This document shows positions 8,068 to 18,300 of a stretch of DNA of 35,542 nt, piece by piece. The notes under the pieces were generated by a model. That model was given only the letters and a program-made list of their open reading frames with translations, ran no database searches and was not told where the DNA came from. Within the stretch, counting starts at the first letter, position 1, and every line of letters begins with the position of its first letter. This stretch comes from an uncultured Clostridia bacterium (GTDB lineage: Bacteria > Bacillota > Clostridia > TANB77 > CAG-508): contig CAJFII010000015.1 in NCBI GenBank assembly GCA_904381285.1, positions 1 to 35,542 on the forward strand. Reading direction: 5' to 3'. The position numbers were made by a program, and so were the translations under genes.

Positions 8068-8991
8068 ATGAATCAAATATTACAAACTGAAAATAAAAAG
8101 AATACGGCTCCTATTGAAATAAAAAAAGTAGTAAAATTTTTTGCTATTGCAATAGCTATATTTGCAATAATATTAATAGGATTAGGAATATATTTTTTAG
8201 TTAGTAATAGTAACACACAAACACCAGAAAATCCAGTAACACAAGAAGAGGCAACACCAAATGTAAATATAACAAAACAAGATGATAAAATATTAATAGA
8301 AGTAACAAATCAAATAGCTATTTCAAAAATTGTGTATAATTGGAATGATGAAGCTGAAAATACTATAGAAGGAAATAATAGTACAAGTTTATCTGAAACT
8401 ATAGACTTGCCATTTGGAACAAATACATTAAATTTAACTGTAATAGATATGAATGGTAAAGAAACTAAATTCCAAAAAGAATATGTAGTAGATGGAGATG
8501 GAAAACCTGTTGTTGAATTAACATTAACAAAAGATTACAAAATCAAAATTACAGTACAAGATTCAGTAGGTTTAAAATATATTGAATATACATGGAATAA
8601 TGGAGAAAAAACAAGAATAGATGCTAATGTAGATAATTTAAATCTTATAGAAGAAAGCGTTGAAATTCCATTAGGTCAAAACACATTAACTGTAAATGCT
8701 GTTAATACAAGAGATGTCATAACAACAAAAGAATTAGAAGTAAAAGGTGTAAAAAGACCAGAAGTAACACTTACAAAAGATGGCGATTATCTAGTTATAA
8801 GAGCAGAAGACGAAAATGCAATGAAAATAGTAACATATGTTCTAAATGGTCAGAGATATCAACTAAACTTTGGAGATAAAAAAGTAATTGAATACAGACA
8901 AGAAATTCCGAAAGGAGAAAGCACTTTAGAATTAACTGCAGAAAATGTCGATGGAGGAATTACAGAGAAAAAAGCAAAAATTATTAATTAA
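8068..8991 (+). CDS. Membrane-anchored protein with three beta-rich (Ig-like) repeats
   Basis: This 307-residue protein has a short cytoplasmic N-terminus (1-23), one membrane helix (about 24-47), a Thr/Pro/Gln-rich linker and an outward-facing region of three repeats of about 80 residues. Each repeat runs through the pattern of a lysine-rich strand, an IxKIxYxWN-like strand and a (P)xGxNTLxxxxxN(T/V)xG turn (for example LPFGTNTLNLTV, IPLGQNTLTVNA and IPKGESTLELTA). They look like Ig-like or bacterial adhesin folds. I do not recognise a named family. It lies just downstream of the large adhesin with its own promoter and is followed by a CmpB-family membrane protein, so a cell-surface role is likely, but binding partners are unknown. 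Confidence 0.7.
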   Translation: MNQILQTENKKNTAPIEIKKVVKFFAIAIAIFAIILIGLGIYFLVSNSNTQTPENPVTQEEATPNVNITKQDDKILIEVTNQIAISKIVYNWNDEAENTIEGNNSTSLSETIDLPFGTNTLNLTVIDMNGKETKFQKEYVVDGDGKPVVELTLTKDYKIKITVQDSVGLKYIEYTWNNGEKTRIDANVDNLNLIEESVEIPLGQNTLTVNAVNTRDVITTKELEVKGVKRPEVTLTKDGDYLVIRAEDENAMKIVTYVLNGQRYQLNFGDKKVIEYRQEIPKGESTLELTAENVDGGITEKKAKIIN

Positions 8992-9016
8992 AAGAGAAGG
9001 AAATTAACCTTCTCTT
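8992..9016 (+). terminator. Weak hairpin between genes, possibly a leaky terminator
   Basis: AAGAGAAGG (8992-9000) pairs with CCTTCTCTT (9008-9016) around a 7-base loop directly after the stop codon. No T tract follows, so it may act as a processing or attenuation site rather than a full stop. Confidence 0.4.
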
Positions 9017-9047
9017 GTTATGCTTAAATAAAAGGAAGAAAATAGAA

Positions 9048-9824
9048 ATGGAAACTTTTTTGTATATAATAAAGATTATAATGTATTTTATAGTATATTC
9101 GTTTTTAGGATGGGTTATGGAATCTGTATTAAAAACTTTTCTTCAAAAAAAGCCAGTAAATAGCGGCTTTTTGTATGGACCTTTTTGTCCTATATATGGA
9201 TTTGGTGCAATTATAATGTTCCTATTCTTAAGTGGATTTAAAGATAAACCAATACTATTATTTATAATTGGATTTGTTGTATTATCATTATGGGAATACC
9301 TTGTAGGATGGCTATTAGAAAAAATATTTCATACAAAGTATTGGGACTATTCAGAAAACAGATTTAATATAAAAGGAAGAGTATGCCTAATGAATTCATT
9401 ATTTTGGGGATTCTTAGGAGTAGTATTTATTAGATATATTCATCCATATATAATGGAAAAAGTAGATGTTATAGAACCAGGTTATTTAATATTTTTAACT
9501 ATTACACTTTTAATAATTATAATAGTTGATTTAATTGTAAGTATAGTTAAATTAAACAATATAAATATCAACTTAGAAAAATTGAAAGAAATAACTAATA
9601 CTATTAAAGAAAGATTAGATGAACTAGAGACAAAACAAATAAATAAAGAAAATATTATGCAAGTGGTAGAAGATTTAAAATATAAACAAACAAAAATAAA
9701 AAGAAAATTATTAAGGCAAACTAATAGATTAAAAAAAGCATTCCCTAGCATGAAATCTGATGTAATTGAAAAGCTGAATGAATTTCTAAAAGAAAAGAAA
9801 GATAATATAAGGAAAAATAAATAA
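9048..9824 (+). CDS. CmpB-family (DUF1113, putative ABC type IV) membrane protein
   Basis: This 258-residue integral membrane protein has about five hydrophobic helices in residues 1-165. The family signature FLGWxxES near the start is followed by NSGFLYGPFCPIYGFGA, matching PF06541. That family is annotated as a putative ABC-transporter permease, although its true role is not established. The C-terminal third (about 170-258) is a lysine-rich, charged coiled coil that probably lies in the cytoplasm. I chose ATG at 9048, which has AAAGGAAGAA upstream. An ORF from 9015 would start inside the preceding hairpin. The next gene begins 15 bases after the stop, so the two are very likely co-transcribed. 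Confidence 0.8.
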   Translation: METFLYIIKIIMYFIVYSFLGWVMESVLKTFLQKKPVNSGFLYGPFCPIYGFGAIIMFLFLSGFKDKPILLFIIGFVVLSLWEYLVGWLLEKIFHTKYWDYSENRFNIKGRVCLMNSLFWGFLGVVFIRYIHPYIMEKVDVIEPGYLIFLTITLLIIIIVDLIVSIVKLNNININLEKLKEITNTIKERLDELETKQINKENIMQVVEDLKYKQTKIKRKLLRQTNRLKKAFPSMKSDVIEKLNEFLKEKKDNIRKNK

Positions 9825-9839
9825 AAAAGGAGACAAACT

Positions 9840-10763
9840 ATGATACAAGAAATTTATATTATAGATGATGAAACGTCATTAGTAAAGAAATTAAAAGAGC
9901 AATTTAAAAATGATAAAGAATATAGTTTTAAAACAGTTAAAACGAATGATATTGAAACAGCTCTAAAAAGCATACCATCACTAATAATAATAAATGAAGA
10001 TAGTATTAATGTTGATATAATTGAATTATGTAATAGAATAAGAGAAGATGATGATAATAGTATTACACCAATAGTAGTACTTGGAGAAAACAAAGATAAA
10101 GAACATAGAATTGATATTTTGAAATTATGTGTGGAATATTATATTGTAAAACCAGTTGATAATGATTATTTATATTATACAATAAAAAATATAGTAAGAT
10201 TAATGTATACTAATAGAAGAGTAAGCCCGTTAACAGGATTACCTGGAAATGTACAAATACAAACAGAAATGAAAAAACGATTACTAAAAAAGGAACATTT
10301 TGCTATACTATACTTTGACTTAGATAATTTTAAAGCATATAATGATTTATATGGATTTGCAAAAGGAGATGAAATAATTAAATTTACAGCAAGAGTAATA
10401 TCTAGAAACATACACAATAGTGATGTGGAAAGCAGTTTTGTAGGTCATATAGGTGGAGATGATTTTGTCGCAATTGTAAATAATGGAGATTATGAAGAAA
10501 TATGCAAAAAAGTAATTCAAGAATTTGATGAAAAAGTTTTACAATATTATACAAAAGAAGATATACAAAAAGGATATTTAGAAGTAGCAAATAGAAGAGG
10601 AATAATGGAACAATTTCCATTAACTTCAATTTCAATAGGAGTAGTAGATGTAGCAGTAGGAAGATTTAAAAATGTACTAGAAATAGGTGAAGTTGGAGCT
10701 CAAGTAAAACATTTAGCTAAAACTACAGTAGGTAGTTCTTATGTAATAAATAGAAGAAAATAA
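9840..10763 (+). CDS. Receiver-like plus GGDEF protein with degenerate phosphorylation site
   Basis: This 307-residue cytoplasmic protein has an N-terminal response-regulator-like domain (1-118) and a GGDEF diguanylate cyclase domain (about 130-305). The receiver keeps the acidic pair Asp9-Asp10 (YIIDDE) and the lysine in YYIVKP, but the position of the phospho-accepting Asp appears to be Asn52 (SLIIINED), so classical phosphorylation is doubtful. The cyclase signature is GGDDF at 205-209, a conservative variant that may be active. SPLTGLPGN and YFDLDNFKAYND are typical of the fold. No RxxD inhibitory site is visible upstream of the signature. It may make cyclic di-GMP or act as a sensor. An AAGGAG ribosome binding site precedes ATG 9840, and the gene probably shares a transcript with the CmpB-like gene. 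Confidence 0.85.
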   Translation: MIQEIYIIDDETSLVKKLKEQFKNDKEYSFKTVKTNDIETALKSIPSLIIINEDSINVDIIELCNRIREDDDNSITPIVVLGENKDKEHRIDILKLCVEYYIVKPVDNDYLYYTIKNIVRLMYTNRRVSPLTGLPGNVQIQTEMKKRLLKKEHFAILYFDLDNFKAYNDLYGFAKGDEIIKFTARVISRNIHNSDVESSFVGHIGGDDFVAIVNNGDYEEICKKVIQEFDEKVLQYYTKEDIQKGYLEVANRRGIMEQFPLTSISIGVVDVAVGRFKNVLEIGEVGAQVKHLAKTTVGSSYVINRRK

Positions 10764-10785
10764 GACTGGTATTTCCAGTCTTTAT
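10762..10785. terminator. Intrinsic terminator between the GGDEF gene and xpt
   Basis: AAGACTGG (10762-10769) pairs with CCAGTCTT (10775-10782) around a 5-base loop. TTTATTTG follows on the plus strand. The stem overlaps the stop codon of the GGDEF gene and could also serve the convergent xpt. Confidence 0.65.
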
Positions 10786-10798
10786 TTGTAACAAAAGT

Positions 10799-11368
10799 TT
10801 ATTCAAAAATAATTTTATCTTTTTCTAATTTTTTTATTCTAGCAAGAGAATATACATCTATTCCTAATTTTTTTAACTTTTCAATTCCTGGTTGAAAAGA
10901 TTTTTCAATAACGATACCAATTCCAGCACAACTTGCCATACCCATTTCTAGTAGGCGTAAAGCACCACTTGCAGCTTCACCATTTGCTAAAAAATCATCA
11001 ATAATTAAAATATTATCATTAGGTAAAATATAGTCCTTAGAAACTGTTAAATTATAAGTTATACCTTTTGTAAAAGAAGTTACAGGGGTTGTATAAATGT
11101 TATTGTTTAAAGTTTTAGAAGTTTGCTTTTTTAAAATTACTAATGGAACATTTAAAATATCTGCTACCATAATAGCTGGTGATATACCAGAACTTTCAAT
11201 AGTAACAACTTTAGTTATTTCTTTATTTTTAAAATAATTAGCAAATTCTAAACCAATTTCTTTCATTAATTTTGGATCGACTTGATGATTCAAAAAACTA
11301 TCAACTTTTAAAATATTATTATCTAATGCTTTACCATCTTTTAAAATTCTATCTTCTAATAATTTCAA
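10799..11368 (-). CDS. xpt: Xanthine phosphoribosyltransferase
   Basis: The enzyme converts xanthine and PRPP to XMP in cytosolic purine salvage. The 189-residue protein has the family opening [13 protein letters not shown], then [13 protein letters not shown], and the PRPP-binding loop [17 protein letters not shown]. Length and order agree with Bacillus Xpt. I chose TTG at 11368, because GGAGTGAT lies 8 bases upstream and the product then starts MKLLEDR as in homologues. The GTG at 11377 would overlap the ribosome binding site. No purine riboswitch is evident: only about 80 AT-rich bases separate it from the divergent amidase gene. A weak TGTTAT-17-TATAAT promoter (11429-11401, minus strand) is possible. 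Confidence 0.93.
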   Translation of the reverse strand: MKLLEDRILKDGKALDNNILKVDSFLNHQVDPKLMKEIGLEFANYFKNKEITKVVTIESSGISPAIMVADILNVPLVILKKQTSKTLNNNIYTTPVTSFTKGITYNLTVSKDYILPNDNILIIDDFLANGEAASGALRLLEMGMASCAGIGIVIEKSFQPGIEKLKKLGIDVYSLARIKKLEKDKIIFE

Positions 11369-11457
11369 AACAATCACTCCAAATTATATAAATTATAACT
11401 ATTATAACATAAAAATATAAAAAATAACATACATATATAAATATAAGAGGGGATTAT

Positions 11458-12180
11458 ATGATATTAATACAAAAAAAGAGAATAATATTTGTTTTAAGTA
11501 TGGTATTTATTTCAGTATTTGTATATTTCTTTAGTGTTAACACAGACCAGACAATAGAAACAGTTAGTTTGCCTGTTACTAATAAAGTAGTAGTAATAGA
11601 TGCAGGACATGGAGGAGAAGACCAGGGGGCAGAATCTGCAAATGGAGTAACAGAAGCCCAAACTAATTTAAAAATTGCGCTAAAAGTACAGAATTTGTTA
11701 GAACAAGCTGGATGTACAGTAATATTAACACGTTCAGACGAAAATGCAATTTATGATGTAGATTCAAAAACATTAAGGCAAAAGAAAAATTCAGATATAA
11801 AAAATAGAGTAAAAATTGGTAACGAATCTAGTGCAGATATATTTGTAAGTATACATTTAAACAAAATTCCACAATCACAATATTATGGTTGGCAAACTTT
11901 TTATAAACAAGGAAATGAACAAGGAAAAAACTTAGCAACATGTATTCAAAACAGTTTAAATGAAGCAATACAAAAAGAAAATAAAAGAGTACCATTAAAA
12001 ATAGATAATATATATATTATAAAAAATGTTGAAATTCCAACTAGTATTATAGAATGTGGTTTTTTATCTAATCCTGAAGAAGAAAAATTATTATTACAAG
12101 ATGATTACCAAAATAAACTTGCTTGGGGAATTTATACTGGAATAATTAATTATTTTTATGAAAATGAAAATCAAAATTAA
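11458..12180 (+). CDS. cwlD: N-acetylmuramoyl-L-alanine amidase, CwlD type
   Basis: This zinc amidase (Amidase_3) cuts the bond between muramic acid and the peptide in peptidoglycan. In spore formers CwlD helps make the muramic-lactam of the cortex needed for germination. The 240-residue protein has an N-terminal signal anchor (about 8-27). The catalytic residues are visible: His51 in VIDAGHGG, Glu66 in VTEAQTN, His133 in SIHLNK, and Glu199 in SIIECGFLSNPEEE. The single-domain layout with a membrane anchor, and the length, fit CwlD rather than a multi-domain autolysin. A GAGGGG ribosome binding site precedes ATG 11458. A terminator follows, so it is likely monocistronic. The family is certain and the CwlD subtype is probable. 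Confidence 0.85.
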   Translation: MILIQKKRIIFVLSMVFISVFVYFFSVNTDQTIETVSLPVTNKVVVIDAGHGGEDQGAESANGVTEAQTNLKIALKVQNLLEQAGCTVILTRSDENAIYDVDSKTLRQKKNSDIKNRVKIGNESSADIFVSIHLNKIPQSQYYGWQTFYKQGNEQGKNLATCIQNSLNEAIQKENKRVPLKIDNIYIIKNVEIPTSIIECGFLSNPEEEKLLLQDDYQNKLAWGIYTGIINYFYENENQN

Positions 12181-12212
12181 AATATCAAAAAAACTAGAAT
12201 TAAATTAAAGCC

Positions 12213-12260
12213 AAAAGAATAGAAATAGCATTTAAAAACATCTAATTTCTATTCTTTTTT
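12213..12260 (+). terminator. Intrinsic terminator after the amidase gene
   Basis: AAAAGAATAGAAAT (12213-12226) pairs perfectly with ATTTCTATTCTTTT (12245-12258) around an 18-base loop, with more T residues following. Confidence 0.75.
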
Positions 12261-12323
12261 GCATAAATTTTTCAGATATGGAAAAGCTAATTTTAAAAAA
12301 TACATATCAAGGAGTGGAGTTTT

Positions 12324-15300
12324 TTGAAATTAGCTAAAATATTAAATATAAAAGGAGCATTATTAGACAAATACCAATTAGAAAATTATTTAGAAAAAAT
12401 GGCATCTGACCATGTACTAAAAGAAAAATCAGATGCACAAACTTATCCTATCACAAGGCTAGAAGATAATTTTAAATTTATTACAAAAACATATGAAATA
12501 TTAAATGAAGATTTAAAACTAGGAATAAACATTCATCCAGCTGGAGAATGGTTATTAGATAATTATTATATTATTGAAGAAACTGTAAAAACAATTCAAA
12601 AAGATATGACAATAAAAAAATACAAGAACCTTGTAGGAATTGCAAATGGAGCATATGAAGGGTTTGCAAGAATATATGTGCTTGCTACTGAAATAGTAGC
12701 TTATACAGAAGGTAGAATTGAGGCACATACTTTAGAAGACTTATTAAAAGCATATCAAAATAAGAAGACATTAAATATGGAAGAACTATGGAACATAGGT
12801 ACTTTCTTGCAAATTGCTTTAATTGAAACAATAAGGAGTGTATGTGAAAAAATATATTCAGTGCAATTACAAAAATATAGAGTGGAAGATATTATTGAAA
12901 GATTAGTAGAATATAAAACAGCACATGAACAAAAATTTAATCAAAAACCAAAATATAAAACTAAAATAATAGAATCAGGACAAATGAAATATCCATTTAT
13001 TGAATATATGTCATATAGATTAAAAAGATATGGAAAAAAAGCATCTAGTTATTTAGAAATATTAGAAGAACAAGTAATGAAAATGGGAACTACTGTATCT
13101 GATGTTATAAAAAAAGAACATTTTGATATAGCTGTAAGAAAAGTTACAATTGGAAATTGTATAAAAAGTATAAAAGAAATTGGGAGAATTAATTTTCAAG
13201 AGATATTTGAAAACATAAATGGAGTAGAAATATTACTAAAAGAAGATCCAGCAGGAATATATGAAAAGATGGACTATAAAACAAAAATATATTATAGAAA
13301 CAAAATAAAAGAGATATCTAAAAAAACAAAAATATCAGAACTTTATATTACAAAAAAAGCTTTAGAATTGGCACAAAAAAATAAAAAAAATGATGATATA
13401 GATAAAACATCACATATTGGTTATTATTTAATTTCAGATGGTATAAAAGAATTGTATAAAAGCTTACAAACAAATAAAAAGCCATATTTACCAAAGCATA
13501 AAGTAGCAATATACATTTTTTCTATAGTAATAATTTCAATAATAATTTCAGGTTTATTATCTACTTATATATATAAACAGACTAATATATTAATAAGTGT
13601 ATTAACTTTCATAATAACATATATCCCTATTACACAATTAGTTACACAGTTAATACAAAGCATATTAAATAAAATTATAAAACCAGTACTAATACCTAAA
13701 ATGGATTATTCATCTGGGATACCAGAGGAAGAAACTACAATGGTAATAATACCAAGTATTGTAAAAAATGGGAAAAAAGTAAAAGATTTAATTTCAAAAT
13801 TAGAAGTATTTTATCTTGCAAATAAATCGGAAAATATATATTTTACTTTATTAGGAGATACAACATCTTCAGATAAAGAAAAAGAAAACTATGATGATGA
13901 AATAATAAAAGTAGGAAAAGAAGAAGTAGAAAGATTAAATAAAAAATATCCAAATGAAAAAATGGGCAAATTCCAATTTGTATATAGAAAAAGAGTGTGG
14001 AATGACGGAGAAAAATGTTTTTTAGGTTGGGAAAGAAAAAGAGGATTAATAAATCAATTTAATGAATATATGTTAGGAAATATAGAAAACCCATTTATAG
14101 CAAACACAATGGAAGAAGAAAAACAAAAAAATCAACTTCCGAAAATTAAATATATAATTACACTAGATTCAGATACTAATTTAATTCTAAATTCAGGACT
14201 AGAATTAATAGGAGCAGCATCACATATATTAAACAAACCAGAATTAAATAAAACAAATGATGCAGTAATAAAGGGACATGCACTAATACAACCTAGAGTT
14301 GGAATTGATTTAATATCAGCGAGAAAAAGTATATTTACAAAAGTGTTTGCAGGAGCAGGTGGTGTAGACATATATGCAAATGCAATATCAGATATATATC
14401 AGGATAATTTTGGAGAGGGAATATTTACTGGAAAAGGAATTTATGATTTAGAAGTATTTTCAAAAGTATTAAAAGATGAAATCCCAGAAAATACAGTATT
14501 AAGTCATGACTTATTAGAAGGAAATTATCTAAGATGTGGACTTGCAAGTGACATTTTTTTACTAGATGGATGTCCATATAAGTATAATGCATTTATTGAA
14601 AGGCAAAGTAGATGGATTAGAGGAGATTGGCAAATTATAAAATGGATAATGCCAAATATTAAGTCTAGAAGCGGAATTAAGAAAAAAAACCCATTAAATA
14701 CATTATCAAAGTTTAAAATAATTGATAATTTAAGAAGAAGTCTAGTTGAAATACAAATTATTATTACACTATTTGTAATGAGTTTATTAGATATAGTACT
14801 AAATATAAAAATATGGCCAATTATAACTTTAATGTTATTAACGATTGTATTACCTTCAATAATTGATATATTTGTATATATAACACAAAAAGAATATAAA
14901 CAAATAAACCATAAATTTTTTGCAAAAACAATATCCAATTTGAAAGGAAGTATTTTAAGGGGAATTTTAAACTTAGCATTCTTACCACATAAGGCATATG
15001 TCTCAATAGATGCTATAATAAGAACTATTTATAGGATGACAGTATCAAAACAAAATTTATTACAATGGACAACTGCTGAAGAAGCAGAAAATAAAGGAAA
15101 AAATGATGTTATTTCATATTTCAAACTAATGGGTGCAAATATTGTAACAGGAATTTTAGGGATAGTAATATTATTATTTATGAAACAGAATATAGTAATA
15201 AATGTAGTATTTTTGGGACTATGTATTCTTTGGCTTATAGCACCTATAATTGCATATTATATTAGTAAAGAAGACATTCAAAAAGCAAAAGTAAAAGAAT

Positions 15301-18300
15301 TATCAAACGAGGAAATAGAATATGTTATGCAAATTGGAAAGAAAACTTGGGAGTATTTTGAAAACTATATAAACAAAGAAAATAACTTTTTACCACCAGA
15401 TAATTACCAAGAAGGAAGAAATGTAAAAATAGTAGATAGAACGTCATCTACAAACATAGGATTAGGTTTAATAAGCATTATGTCTGCCTATGATTTGGGT
15501 TATATAAATTTAGAAAAAACAATAAATATGATGAAAAACATGTTAGAAACAATAGAAAAGCTATCTAAGTGGAATGGACATCTATATAATTGGTACAATA
15601 TAAAAACTTTAGAACCATTAATACCAAGATATATTTCAACAGTAGATAGTGGAAATTTAATTGGATATTTATATATAGTAAAAGAATTCTTGATACATTT
15701 AATTATACGACAGAAACAAAATATGGAAAATAATGAGGAAAATACAATAAATGAGGATACCTTAAATATAATGTTAAATATAGTAAATAATATCATTGAT
15801 AAAACAGATTTTAAGCCACTATATGATTATGAAAAACGACTATTTTCAATTGGATATAATGTAGAAGAAAATAAACTTACAGACTCTTATTATGATTTAC
15901 TTGCATCTGAGTCAAGACAAGCAAGTTTAGTTGCAATTGCAAAACATGATATTCCTTCAAAACATTGGCAAAACTTAAGTAGAACATTAACAATAATGAA
16001 CGGATATAAAGGTTTAGTATCTTGGTCAGGTACAGCATTTGAATATTTAATGCCAAATGTTAATATACGAAGATATGAGGAAAGCTTACTTGATGAATCA
16101 TGTAAATTTATGATTATGAGTCAAAAAGAATATGCTAAAAAATTAGGTATACCATGGGGAATATCTGAATCAGCTTTTAATTTAAAAGACTTGAATTTAA
16201 ACTATCAATATAAGGCCTTTGGAATACCTTGGCTAGGATTAAAAAGAGGACTTGCAGATGAAATGGTAGTTTCTCCATATGCTAGTATACTTGCAATAAC
16301 AGATATTCCAAAAGAAGTAGTTAAGAACCTAAAAGAACTAGAAAAAAATGGTATGTACGGAAAATATGGTTTTTATGAAGCAATAGATTATACACCAGCT
16401 AGATTAAGAAGTAAACAAAAATATGAAGTGGTTAAAACTTATATGGCACATCACCAGGGATTGATATTGTTGTCTATAAATAATTTAATAAACAATAATA
16501 TTTTGCAAGAAAGGTTTATGGGAAACCCAGATATAAAGGCGGTAGATATTTTATTACAAGAAAGAATGCCAGAAGATGTTATTATAACGAAAGAGAAAAA
16601 AGAAAAAATACAGAAATTAAAAAATGTAGATTATGAAAATTATAGTTTAAGAGTGTTTACAAAATTAGATTACAGATTAAACAATTATAATGTTATCTCA
16701 AATGATAATTATTCTATATGTATAAATGAAAGAGGAGAAGGTTTTAGTAAATATAAAAATATATTAATAAATAGATATAAAATGACCAATGATTATTCAC
16801 AAGGTATAGGATTTTACATTAAAAATATAAGAACTAAAAGAATCTGGAATACAATTTATTCAAATTATATAGTAAAACCAGATAAATATGAAGTGGATTT
16901 TATGCCTGATATGGATAAATTTGTTAGAAATGATGAAAACATTACAACAACATTAAAAATTATTACTGCACCAGATGATCCGGTAGAAATAAGGTCATTA
17001 GAATTAAAAAATAATGGAAATTTAGAAGAAACATTAGAAATATCAAGCTATCTAGAGCCTGTATTATCTACTAAAGAACAAGATTATTCACATATGGCGT
17101 TTAATAATTTGTTCTTAAAATATGAATATTTAGAAAATACGAATTCAATTTTAATAAAAAGAAATAAAAGAGGAGATATTGAACCAATTTACCTAGGTGT
17201 AAACTTGTATACACAAAATGAAACAATAGGCGATTTAGAATATGAAATAGATAAAGAAAAATTAAACCCTGGTTTTGGAATGGAGATTCCAAAAATGATA
17301 GAAAATTCAATACCATTTTCTAAACACTTGGGACTAACAGTTTCTCCAATTGTAGCAATGAAAAGAACAATAAAAATAAAACCAGGAGAGAAAGCGACAT
17401 TAAATTTAATAATAGCTGTTTCCGAAGACAAAGAAAAAATAGAAGAAAATATAATAAAATATATAAATTCAGAAAACATAAAAAAAGCTTTTGAATTATC
17501 AAAGGTAAGAGTGGAAGAAGAAGCAAGATATTTAGGAATAAAAGGTAAAGATATAGAAATTTATCAAAAACTTTTATCATATTTAATAGTTCAAAATCCT
17601 ATGAAAAAATTATATTTAAAAGGCTGTAACAAAACTCATGAATTACAAGAACTATGGAAATATGGTATATCAGGTGATTTGCCAATTTTACTTGTAAAAA
17701 TAAGAGATGTTAATGATTCTTATGTAATTGGAGAAATTTTAAAAGCATATGAATTTTTAAGGGTAAAAAATATAAATATAGATTTAGTAATATTAAATGA
17801 AGAAGAAAATGTATATGAAAGATATGTAAAAGAAGCAATAGAAATGGAAATATTGAATAGACAATTAATGTATTTACTAAACCAAAAAGGTGGTATTTTT
17901 GTAATAAATGCAAATGAAATAGAAAATAAGGAAATATTAGATTTTAAAGCAAATTTAATTGTAGATGCACATGAAGGAAATATAAAAACATTTATAAAAG
18001 ACTTAGAAGAAGATTATTTAGACAAAATTAAGAAAATAAATTATGAAGAAGAAAACTATAAGATATTACCAAACTACGAAAAAAGAAGTAATTTAGTAGA
18101 AATAGAAAATCTAAAATACTATAATGAGTATGGAGGTTTTTCAGAAGATGGAAAAGAATATATAATAAAAATAACAAAAGATACAAAACCACCAGTTGTA
18201 TGGAGTCATGTACTTGCAAATCCACATTTTGGAACAGTGGTAACACACAATAACTCTGGATATACTTGGTATAAAAATAGTAGGTTAAATAGAATTACTA

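Noticed and set aside
11369..11457. Purine riboswitch upstream of xpt
   Set aside because: Only about 80 very AT-rich bases are available, and no three-way junction or conserved loop bases are visible.
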